Source: Dehalococcoidia bacterium (GTDB lineage: Bacteria > Chloroflexota > Dehalococcoidia > GIF9 > AB-539-J10). Taken from it: a stretch of DNA of 8,364 nucleotides. This document shows positions 1 through 5,627 of this stretch, piece after piece. The translations under genes and the position numbers were made by a program. Below the pieces are notes generated by a model. That model did not search any database. It was given only the letters and a program-made list of their open reading frames with translations, and had not been told where the DNA came from. Where the stretch lies: positions 1 through 8,364 of the forward strand of contig DAOUSX010000032.1 in the NCBI GenBank assembly GCA_030627025.1, in the 5' to 3' direction. Positions within the stretch are counted from its first letter, which is position 1; every line of letters begins with the position of its first letter.

Positions 1-99
1 CTCAGAATCTAAGCCTACTATCTTCCCTTCAGTATCAAAGAGGACCGCTTTATTAACCTCGGTCCCTACATCGTGGGCCAGTATATACTTTCCTGCCAT
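1..99 (-). CDS. FGGY-family carbohydrate kinase, N-terminus only (runs off left edge)
   Basis: Only the first 33 residues are in the window, read on the minus strand from ATG at 97-99. They contain the start of an actin-fold phosphate-binding loop: a beta strand (KYILAHDVGT), a second strand (NKAVLFD), then a turn with EGKIV. In FGGY kinases (xylulokinase, glycerokinase and relatives) the equivalent D-x-G-T motif opens the ATP-binding domain, and these enzymes phosphorylate sugars or polyols in the cytoplasm. Here it is D10-V-G-T13. The serine or threonine that often follows is replaced by E14-V, which is unusual. A purine-rich ribosome site (GAGGAGAGG, complement of 106-114) precedes the start. 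The gene is divergent from the acyl-CoA synthetase and has its own strong promoter, so it need not belong to the same pathway. The substrate cannot be guessed. Other ASKHA-fold proteins, such as activator ATPases of the BadF/BcrAD type, cannot be fully excluded from so short a piece. Confidence 0.6.
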   Translation of the reverse strand, partial: MAGKYILAHDVGTEVNKAVLFDTEGKIVGLDSE

Positions 100-268
100 G
101 CTCTACCTCTCCTCGCTTAACTTAAATGCCTGGAAACTCATTAACTCTATGGAAAGCCCGGGCGAGACGACTTGAACCTCCATGACCATCTGAACCCCGT
201 TTCCACAAAATAAAAAGCCACACCGACCCCCTCCTTCTGGGAGGATTATAGTAATACAAAGCCTTCAT
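100..268 (-). other. Kinase leader region with two overlapping short open frames
   Basis: The stretch between the perfect promoter and the kinase start holds two short minus-strand frames. One has 28 codons (ATG at 187-189, stop TAG at 103-105, peptide beginning MVMEVQVVSPGL). It ends inside the kinase ribosome site, the arrangement expected for translational coupling, but it has no clear Shine-Dalgarno site. Its frame stays open upstream to a TGA at 265-267. The other has 48 codons (ATG at 266-268, stop TAA at 122-124). It also has an internal GTG at 221-223 with an excellent AAGGAGG six bases upstream, which would give a 33-residue peptide starting almost at the 5' end of the mRNA. The frames overlap, so at most one is likely to be translated. 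I recognise neither product. A leader peptide, a small protein or chance are all possible. Confidence 0.2.
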
Positions 269-273
269 GTCAA
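245..273 (-). promoter_or_regulatory. Perfect-consensus sigma-70 promoter for the kinase gene
   Basis: Read on the minus strand, TTGACA (268-273) and TATAAT (245-250) are separated by exactly 17 nt. All 12 consensus positions and the optimal spacing match. Transcription would start near 238, leaving a leader of about 140 nt before the kinase ATG. A full match of this kind is unlikely by chance in a window this size. A perfect promoter usually implies high basal activity restrained by some other control, but no clear operator is visible over it. Confidence 0.7.
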
Positions 274-367
274 TTACCGTTATGCATTTGCTAAAAGGTG
301 TAACTTGTGCAGCCCACGTAACCGATGCCAGATTTTGTGTTTGCCTTAATCCGGAAAGGTTTTACGT

Positions 368-426
368 CGGGAACCCGTGGGATACAATTCGGGCAGGAAC
401 CTTTTAGCTTCGGGTTTGAGAACCCG
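368..426. promoter_or_regulatory. Paired CGGG/CCCG dyads, candidate operator for the acyl-CoA synthetase gene
   Basis: Two related inverted repeats lie upstream of the synthetase: CGGG-AA-CCCG at 368-377 and CGGGTT-TGAG-AACCCG at 411-426. GAACCCG is therefore repeated at 371-377 and 420-426. The second dyad overlaps the -35 box of the predicted promoter, as expected of a repressor site. It could also form an RNA hairpin (the stem extends to CTT/AAG around a bulged C), but it lies upstream of the predicted transcript start, so a DNA role is more likely. TetR/FadR-type repressors often control acyl-CoA genes, but no regulator gene is in the window. Confidence 0.4.
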
Positions 427-444
427 CAAGATTTGTTATATATT
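416..444 (+). promoter_or_regulatory. Sigma-70-like promoter for the acyl-CoA synthetase
   Basis: TTGAGA (416-421) and TATATT (439-444) are 17 nt apart, with five of six matches in each box. Transcription would begin near 451, giving a leader of about 30 nt that contains the AAGGAGG ribosome site at 467-473. The -35 box lies inside the second inverted repeat. Confidence 0.6.
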
Positions 445-480
445 TCGCAATGTTACTTATAACTAAAAGGAGGAGGGCTC

Positions 481-2280
481 ATGGCAAAATTAATGGCTCC
501 CAGGTTTAAGGCGGGTGATAATTTCTACGATGAAGAGTTCTACAGGTGCTATGAAAGGATAGGATACCCAAAGCAGTGGATAGATGAGAGCAAAGGTTAT
601 ACTCCAAGCGATTCTTATATTATCAGTCACCCAAGCTGGTACCTTGGAGAAATGCCGGCAATACCGGAGGTATCAATATATGGTCTTTTTAAAGAGACTG
701 TAAACAGGCAACCGGATGATACAGCCATAATCTTTTTTGATAAAAAGATAACCTATAGAGACCTGGATATAATGATAGGTAAGTACGCTGCGTTCCTCAA
801 GGATTTGGGTATAAAAAGGGGCGATGTAGTTGCAGCCATATTACCAAATTCCTTGCAACACTGGGTGGCCTTTTTCGGCGCTGCCCAAATAGGTGCCATC
901 CATACACCAATAAATGCGATGTATCAAGAGGAAGAAGTTGCTTATCAGGTTAACGATTCCGGTGCAAAGATAGTTTTAGCGTTGGATCTGGTTTATGAAA
1001 GGGTAAAACGGTTAAAAGAGGACAAAAAGATCGAGCATATAGTTGTTACCAACGTAAAGGACTTCGCAGCTGATGATGCAGTGATTTCTCAGGCGGCAAA
1101 ACCCTTATGGGATATACCCAAGAAGAAGATAGATGGAACTCTCGATTTCTTTGATTCTATAGAGAAATACGCCCCCTTAAAGGAATCCTTTGAATGTAGA
1201 CCTAAAGACGACATCGCCCTATTACTATATACTGCTGGAACCACGGGAAGAGCAAAAGGTGTGATGGAGACCCATTTCAACCTGGTTTATAACAGCCTGA
1301 CTCATTTTCACGCAGCCGAAAAATTGTTGGAAGGTAGAAAAGAAGTAAACTATTCCATTATGCCTATGTTCCATACCGCAGGATATCTCCTGCATCCGCT
1401 CCCCACCTTCTATCAAGGTGGCACAGTAATCCCAATGCCTTTATTCGATCTGGAAGAGACATTTAGACTCATTCAAACGTATGGCGTAAATGTGTTATTT
1501 GCGCCTCCTACATTGTTCATTGCACTAATGTCCAGAGAAGACCTTTTAAACAAGTATGATCTAAGGACTCTCGAGCTTACAATCGGGTGTGGTGCGCCTG
1601 TGCCTCCTGCTGTTCAGGAACAGTGGCAGAGTGTCACAGGTATTGGCCTAAGCAATGGATGGGGCATGACGGAGACCAACAGTGGTGGAAGCATGTGTAT
1701 CCCGGGATCAGGAAAGGAAAAGCCTGACTCCATTGGTTATCCTACGTATGCAGAAGTCAAGATCGTGGATGACAGTGGTCGTGTCGTGCCTAGAAATGAA
1801 CAGGGCGAAATTCTCTTTAGAGGACTGCAGGTGGCAAAAGGATATTGGAACAAGCCAGAAGAAACGAAAGAAACATTTCGGAGCGATGGTTGGCTAAGGA
1901 CAGGAGATCGTGGCTATATCGATGAAGAGGATTTTGTATATTTTGTTGATAGGATAAAGGACCTGATTGTTGCCTCAGGATATAATATAGCCCCGGTCGA
2001 AGTAGAAAATGTCCTGTATAAACACCCAGCAGTTAGCGAGGCAGCGATTGTAGGTGTACCCCATGAATATAGAGGGGAAACAGTAAAGGCCTTCATTGTC
2101 TTAAAGGATGAATTCAAAGGCAAAATAGGCGAAGAAGAGATAATAGATTTTTGCAAAGGGAAGTTGGCTACGTTCAAGGTGCCACGGATAATTGAGTTTA
2201 GAGACACATTGCCTAAGAGTCTCATAGGCAAGGTCTTAAGAAGGGTATTAAGGGAAGAGGAGGCGAAAAAGGCCAAGTGA
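481..2280 (+). CDS. AMP-forming acyl-CoA synthetase (fatty-acid or aryl-acid CoA ligase)
   Basis: This 599-residue ANL-superfamily enzyme activates a carboxylic acid with ATP through an acyl-adenylate and transfers it to CoA in the cytoplasm. All main motifs are present: the P-loop YTAGTTGRAKG (250-260), GWGMTET (393-399), TGD (474-476) with the hinge DRIKDLIVASGYNI (490-503), and the catalytic lysine K584 in the C-terminal GKVLRR. The P-loop has alanine (A258) where the family usually has proline before the lysine. The first roughly 65 residues, with many aromatic residues, precede the usual start of the AMP-binding domain (LFKETVNRQPDDTA), as in long-chain ligases. The start is secured by AAGGAGG seven bases upstream. 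The gene stands alone after its own promoter and is convergent with the acyl-CoA dehydrogenase; no good terminator is visible in the 72-nt gap (2281-2352). The family call is firm. The substrate is unknown; neighbours suggest an acid later degraded by beta-oxidation-like steps. Confidence 0.93.
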   Translation: MAKLMAPRFKAGDNFYDEEFYRCYERIGYPKQWIDESKGYTPSDSYIISHPSWYLGEMPAIPEVSIYGLFKETVNRQPDDTAIIFFDKKITYRDLDIMIGKYAAFLKDLGIKRGDVVAAILPNSLQHWVAFFGAAQIGAIHTPINAMYQEEEVAYQVNDSGAKIVLALDLVYERVKRLKEDKKIEHIVVTNVKDFAADDAVISQAAKPLWDIPKKKIDGTLDFFDSIEKYAPLKESFECRPKDDIALLLYTAGTTGRAKGVMETHFNLVYNSLTHFHAAEKLLEGRKEVNYSIMPMFHTAGYLLHPLPTFYQGGTVIPMPLFDLEETFRLIQTYGVNVLFAPPTLFIALMSREDLLNKYDLRTLELTIGCGAPVPPAVQEQWQSVTGIGLSNGWGMTETNSGGSMCIPGSGKEKPDSIGYPTYAEVKIVDDSGRVVPRNEQGEILFRGLQVAKGYWNKPEETKETFRSDGWLRTGDRGYIDEEDFVYFVDRIKDLIVASGYNIAPVEVENVLYKHPAVSEAAIVGVPHEYRGETVKAFIVLKDEFKGKIGEEEIIDFCKGKLATFKVPRIIEFRDTLPKSLIGKVLRRVLREEEAKKAK

Positions 2281-2352
2281 ACCTTCTGGGGCCTCAAACT
2301 CCATAACTCTGGGGATAGATACTATGAAGGTATTTAAGCCAACGATATAACT

Positions 2353-3498
2353 CTATCTTAGGTAGTTAGCGATAATAAGTTTTTCAATTTCCGTGGTCCC
2401 TGCCCCAATAGGAAACACCTTCGCATCTCGCATATACCGCTCCACTGGAAGATCCTTCATATAGCCATAACCTCCATGGATCTGTATTGCCTCTCCTGTA
2501 ACTCTGACTACCATTTCGCATGCATAGGATTTCGCCTGTGCAGCCAACATTCTACCCTCTTTAAAATTACCCTGATCCCAATATGTTAAGCCCTTATATG
2601 TCAGCAGTCGAGCAGCCTCGATCTCCACCGACATCGTAGCAAGCTTATCCTGTATCATCTGGAAGTCAAATATAGGCTGACCAAATTGCTGCCTTTCCTT
2701 GGCATATTTAAGAGATGCGTCAAAAGCAGCCTGGGCAATACCTATGGCAAGAGAGCTCCACATAAGCCTTTCCACATCAAGTCCAGAAAACATTTGCTTT
2801 ACCCCCTTTCCCTCAACACCACCTAAAAGATTAGCCTCCGGAACATGGCAATCCTCCAGGATGATCTCCCCGGTTGGGGAAGAGCGCAGACCCATCTTTG
2901 AGAACTCTCTACCCACATGATAACCAGGAAAATCCTTCTCTACTATAAAGGTGCACAATCCTTTCGCTCCAAGAGATGGATCCAGAGTTGCGTATATAAC
3001 AGCTATATTTGCAATAGGCGCATTGGATATAAATGTTTTGCTGCCGTTTAGGATATACTCATTCCCTACCTTACGGGCCCTTGTCTTAAGTGATACAGCG
3101 TCTGAGCCATACTCTGGCTCTGTTAGCCCCATGCAACCCCTTTTTTCGCCTCGTGCTAAAACTGGCAGATATTTCTTCTTTTGTTCCTCCGTGCCATTAC
3201 GGGCAATATTATTGCCACAAAGTAGACCATGTGCCCCGTAAACTACACCCACACCGGCATCAACCTTGGCTAATTCCTCTGCCATAAGCCCAAGGGAAAG
3301 ATAGTCACTAAGTGTCCCACCATAGTCAGGAGGTATCCCCATACCCAAGAAACCTAAAGACTTTGCCTTTTCCCATAAGCCCTCTATGAACTTTTCTTCT
3401 CGATCCATTTCCTCAGCTAGAGGAGCTATTTCCCTTTCACTGAACTCCCGAACCATTTCCTTGAGCATCTTCTGCTCTTCAGTTAAATCAAAATTCAT
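2353..3498 (-). CDS. Acyl-CoA dehydrogenase, isovaleryl-CoA dehydrogenase-like catalytic layout
   Basis: A complete 381-residue FAD enzyme that oxidises an acyl-CoA to a 2,3-enoyl-CoA and passes electrons to ETF. The N-terminal helical domain begins FDLTEEQKML. The middle beta domain has GLTEPEYGSD (124-133) and NGSKTFISNA (151-160). The C-terminal helical domain has RQQFGQPIFDFQ (269-280) and QIHGGYGYMKDLPVER (339-354). In most short and medium-chain enzymes the base is the glutamate of a C-terminal EGT motif; here that place is alanine (IGAGTTEIE, A366). Instead E243 in LDVERL matches the helix-G glutamate used by isovaleryl-CoA and long-chain acyl-CoA dehydrogenases, so the enzyme should be active. 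The substrate is probably branched or bulky, but this is inference. Start: ATG at 3496-3498 with AAGGAGG (complement of 3506-3512) seven bases away. It has its own promoter and is divergent from the thiolase operon. Confidence 0.93.
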   Translation of the reverse strand: MNFDLTEEQKMLKEMVREFSEREIAPLAEEMDREEKFIEGLWEKAKSLGFLGMGIPPDYGGTLSDYLSLGLMAEELAKVDAGVGVVYGAHGLLCGNNIARNGTEEQKKKYLPVLARGEKRGCMGLTEPEYGSDAVSLKTRARKVGNEYILNGSKTFISNAPIANIAVIYATLDPSLGAKGLCTFIVEKDFPGYHVGREFSKMGLRSSPTGEIILEDCHVPEANLLGGVEGKGVKQMFSGLDVERLMWSSLAIGIAQAAFDASLKYAKERQQFGQPIFDFQMIQDKLATMSVEIEAARLLTYKGLTYWDQGNFKEGRMLAAQAKSYACEMVVRVTGEAIQIHGGYGYMKDLPVERYMRDAKVFPIGAGTTEIEKLIIANYLR

Positions 3499-3524
3499 GC
3501 TTAAACCTCCTTATGATACGAAAT

Positions 3525-3553
3525 ATAATAGCCTGACTTCTATGGGTATTCAA
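3525..3553 (-). promoter_or_regulatory. Sigma-70-like promoter for the acyl-CoA dehydrogenase
   Basis: On the minus strand TTGAAT (3548-3553) and TATTAT (3525-3530) are separated by 17 nt. The -35 matches four of six consensus bases and the -10 five of six. The predicted start near 3518 gives a leader of about 20 nt containing the AAGGAGG site, a compact and credible arrangement. Confidence 0.6.
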
Positions 3554-3804
3554 TTCCCTCCAAAATTCATTTTAGCCAAATGTGTTCAATATAACATACA
3601 GCGAAAGAGCAGAGAGGCAAAGCTGGCATGCAGCCCTATTCTCAGTTAGCTGTAATCCAGCGAAGAATCAGGTTAGTCGGTTCCAGCAGCAAAAAGAAGG
3701 TAACAGCTGTTTTTAATTGGCAGAGCCAAGAACTCAAATCACCAGAATCGCGGCTTTTTAGACACCGCCAACAAAAAAAGAACGTAAGGCATAAACTGGT
3801 CATA
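3554..3804. other. Gene-free stretch of the divergent intergenic region
   Basis: This stretch between the dehydrogenase promoter and the 23-bp repeats has no recognisable gene, RNA or mobile element. A 59-codon plus-strand frame (3628-3807, beginning MQPYSQL, very basic) and a 61-codon minus-strand frame (3642-3827) overlap each other almost completely. Neither has a good ribosome site or a familiar motif. A small inverted repeat, TTGGC-AGA-GCCAA, lies at 3717-3729. I saw no convincing -35/-10 pair for the downstream operon here. Confidence 0.4.
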
Positions 3805-3852
3805 TAAATAGCTAGATATTTCTCCATTAAATAGCTAGATATTTCTCCATTA
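3805..3852. repeat. 23-bp tandem repeat, two copies, each with an internal dyad
   Basis: Two identical 23-bp units lie at 3805-3827 and 3828-3850, and two further bases (3851-3852) continue the pattern. Each contains AAATAGCTAGATATTT, a 16-bp palindrome apart from one mismatched pair, centred on CTAG. The dyads are therefore 23 bp apart, close to two helical turns, so bound dimers would lie on nearly the same face. The repeat lies about 95-140 bp before the thiolase operon start. It is a good candidate for a pair of regulator-binding sites, although a chance duplication by replication slippage is possible. Confidence 0.6.
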
Positions 3853-3946
3853 CTATGCTAACATTTCATCTCAACCCATATGCAGCTGGAGAATTGGCGA
3901 AGTAGGTTGTAATTTCACAGAATAAGAATAGGAAGGAGGAGAAATT

Positions 3947-5086
3947 ATGCAAAAGGTTGGAATCGTTGAAGTAACCCAAAGCTCGGGTGTTGAGTCGCCC
4001 CTGAGCTTGATGGAGTTCACATACAAGCCGGTAAAAGAACTCCTTGACAAGGTGGATATGAGGCGAGACGAAGTGGACATGTATATACTGGCGGCAACAG
4101 ACGTTTTTCATAGTGGCATGTCCTGCGCTAATGCCTTTGACTGGGACGCTAGTGGTGCATTCATGAAACCGGCCTCGCGCGAGGAGGGAGATGCTATCAC
4201 AGCGTTTGTTTATGGCTGTATGCCCATTATGGAAGGCAGATATGATACGGTGCTAGTTGTAGGGCTCATCAAGGGATCTGAGAATCCAGAGAATGACACG
4301 CTAACAAGTTTTGTTGCCGATCCATTTTACTCGAGACCCGTTGGTATCCAGGAGACCACCGCAGCAGCCATGCAGATGAGGCTTTATCTGCAACGATATG
4401 GGATTACAGAAGAGCAATGTGCCAAGGTCGTGGTAAAGAATCTAGGCAACGCCTTGTTTAATCCCTATGCTCATATAAAGAAGAGGGTCAATGTTGACGA
4501 TGTTCTCAATTCAGAGAGAATTTGTGACCCCTTAAAGGCTATGGAGTGTGCCCCTAAGTCAGAGGGTGTCTGTGCTATGCTCCTGGCCTCTGAGGAAAAA
4601 GCCAAGAAGTTAACCGATAAACCTGTCTGGTTTAAAGGTTGGGGTTCCTCTATGGACACTTTTTACCTTGGAGATAGAGATTTGCTGGATACTCAGCTAA
4701 AGGCTGCAGCAGCAAGTGCTTATAAGATGGCTGGGGTCAGCGATCCGAGGAAAGAAATCGATGTTGCGGAGATATGCGAACCTTATGCCTTCCAAGAGCT
4801 TTTGTGGTGTGAGCAGTTAGGATTTTGTGCTCAAGGACAGGGTGGCAAATTAATAGACAGCGGTGTTACACAGATAACCGGAGCTCTGCCGGTTAATCCT
4901 TCTGGTGGTGTCTTGGCGATGAATCCCTATGTGGCGAGAGGGCTTTACCGTGTTGCTGAAGCTGCTTTACAAATCAAGGGCAAGGCTGGGGAGCACCAGG
5001 TAGACGGAAAGGTGAATACCGCTTTAGCCCATTCAACATATGGCTTTTGTGGACAGTGGCAGGGAGTGGTAATTTTGGGAAGTTAG
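3947..5086 (+). CDS. Thiolase-like protein A, lacking the nucleophilic cysteine
   Basis: This 379-residue protein has the overall pattern of the SCP-x/lipid-transfer thiolase family: KVGIVEV at the N-terminus, EGRYDTVLVVG (96-106), DPLKAMECAPKSEGVCAMLLAS (194-215), IDVAEICEPYAFQELLWCEQLGFC (271-294), PSGGVLAMNP (318-327), RVAEAALQIKGKAGEHQV (335-352). Aligned without gaps to thiolase B from the GRYDT strand backwards, the nucleophile position falls on E79 in PASREEG, and no cysteine is nearby (C91 is twelve residues on). The family histidines are also absent: C277 replaces the one in the HDCF-like motif and N326 the one in GHP. Thiolytic catalysis by this chain is therefore doubtful; it may be a structural or CoA-binding partner of B, or may catalyse a retro-aldol reaction. 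It is first in a five-gene operon, with AAGGAGG seven bases before the ATG, and is followed by a DUF35 gene. Fold assignment is firm, function uncertain. Confidence 0.85.
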   Translation: MQKVGIVEVTQSSGVESPLSLMEFTYKPVKELLDKVDMRRDEVDMYILAATDVFHSGMSCANAFDWDASGAFMKPASREEGDAITAFVYGCMPIMEGRYDTVLVVGLIKGSENPENDTLTSFVADPFYSRPVGIQETTAAAMQMRLYLQRYGITEEQCAKVVVKNLGNALFNPYAHIKKRVNVDDVLNSERICDPLKAMECAPKSEGVCAMLLASEEKAKKLTDKPVWFKGWGSSMDTFYLGDRDLLDTQLKAAAASAYKMAGVSDPRKEIDVAEICEPYAFQELLWCEQLGFCAQGQGGKLIDSGVTQITGALPVNPSGGVLAMNPYVARGLYRVAEAALQIKGKAGEHQVDGKVNTALAHSTYGFCGQWQGVVILGS

Positions 5087-5124
5087 GAGAGGTAATAAAA
5101 CCCATGAGAGGAGGATTAAATTAA

Positions 5125-5607
5125 ATGGCGGAACAAAAAGAGAAACCAAGAAAGGTTGCTGCTATGGGCATGGTCCCATATGAAATGGCCCTAGGACCTA
5201 CATGGACCAGGTTTTTTGAAGGCTTTAAGGAAAAGAAGATACTTGGTACCAAGTGTAACAAATGTGGCAGGGTTCTTGTTCCGGCAAGACCATTTTGCTC
5301 CCGATGCTTCGAACCTATGGAGGAATGGGTTGAGGTCGCTCAAGAAGGTACTATAGTTACCTGGAGCTATGTCAACTATACTTATTTTGGAGTGACTCCG
5401 GACATGATTCCACTAATAGGAGCTACCATAAAGCTGGATGGAGTTGATTGTGGCACGGGGATGTGGACTCAAATTGGCGGGTTTGATATAAAGGATTTTG
5501 AGTTGGTGACTAAGAAAGTAAAGGTTGGAGCCAGGGTTAGGGCGGTATGGCGTAGGAAGAGGCAAGGCAATTTCCGGGATATAGATTACTGGAAAATAAT
5601 TGAATAA
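5125..5607 (+). CDS. DUF35 protein A: Zn-ribbon and OB-fold partner of thiolase-like enzymes
   Basis: A 160-residue protein with the two-part DUF35 architecture. An N-terminal helix (LGPTWTRFFEGFKEKKI, 23-39) leads into a rubredoxin-like zinc ribbon with C44, C47, C58 and C61 (spacing 2-10-2). An OB-fold beta barrel follows (TIVTWSYVNYTYFG onward). Members of this family bind thiolase-fold enzymes and are needed for their activity: BbsA with BbsB in toluene degradation, the DUF35 domain of ChsH2 with the aldolase Ltp2, and the archaeal thiolase/HMG-CoA synthase bridge protein. The gene lies 38 nt after thiolase A, with GAGGAGG at 5108-5114, ten bases before the ATG. By eye 46 of 68 residues (22-89) match the second DUF35 protein of the operon, so the two are paralogues. 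It is probably the partner of thiolase A, but cross-pairing is possible. Confidence 0.88.
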   Translation: MAEQKEKPRKVAAMGMVPYEMALGPTWTRFFEGFKEKKILGTKCNKCGRVLVPARPFCSRCFEPMEEWVEVAQEGTIVTWSYVNYTYFGVTPDMIPLIGATIKLDGVDCGTGMWTQIGGFDIKDFELVTKKVKVGARVRAVWRRKRQGNFRDIDYWKIIE

Positions 5608-5612
5608 CAGAG

Positions 5613-5622
5613 AGGAGGTGAT
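5613..5622 (+). promoter_or_regulatory. Full-length Shine-Dalgarno site of thiolase B
   Basis: AGGAGGTGAT is complementary over all ten bases to the usual bacterial 16S rRNA 3' end. It ends five bases before the ATG at 5628, with the AGGAGG core nine bases away. It fixes the start codon and is the strongest ribosome site in the operon. Confidence 0.85.
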
Positions 5623-5627
5623 AAGAC

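Noticed and set aside
154..182. A tRNA T-arm-like string on the minus strand (GGTTCAAGTC, complement of 169-178, followed by a GC-rich acceptor-like stretch).
   Set aside because: The T stem has a mismatch, no anticodon or D arm can be folded upstream, no matching 5' acceptor strand is present and no CCA is in place. Probably chance.
1914..2297. A 127-codon minus-strand open frame inside the acyl-CoA synthetase gene.
   Set aside because: It lies antisense to a region with intact ANL motifs and has no recognisable domain; a shadow of the real gene.
2281..2352. A possible bidirectional terminator between the convergent synthetase and dehydrogenase genes.
   Set aside because: Only weak pairings are seen (ATAC/GTAT with a 7-nt loop, and ACCTTC/GAAGGT far apart), with no stable stem followed by a T-run.
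3628..3827. Overlapping small frames on both strands (59 codons plus, 61 codons minus) in the divergent intergenic region.
   Set aside because: No convincing ribosome site, no recognisable motif, and the two overlap almost entirely; the basic composition is explained by A-rich sequence.
3880..3935. A possible promoter for the thiolase operon using TTGGCG (3894-3899) or TGTAAT (3908-3913).
   Set aside because: No partner box at 16-18 nt matches well, so I could not support a specific promoter for the operon.
5104..5124. A six-codon frame (ATG at 5104, stop at 5122-5124) just before the first DUF35 gene.
   Set aside because: It contains the ribosome site of the next gene and has no Shine-Dalgarno site of suitable spacing that would favour it; the DUF35 start at 5125 is better supported.
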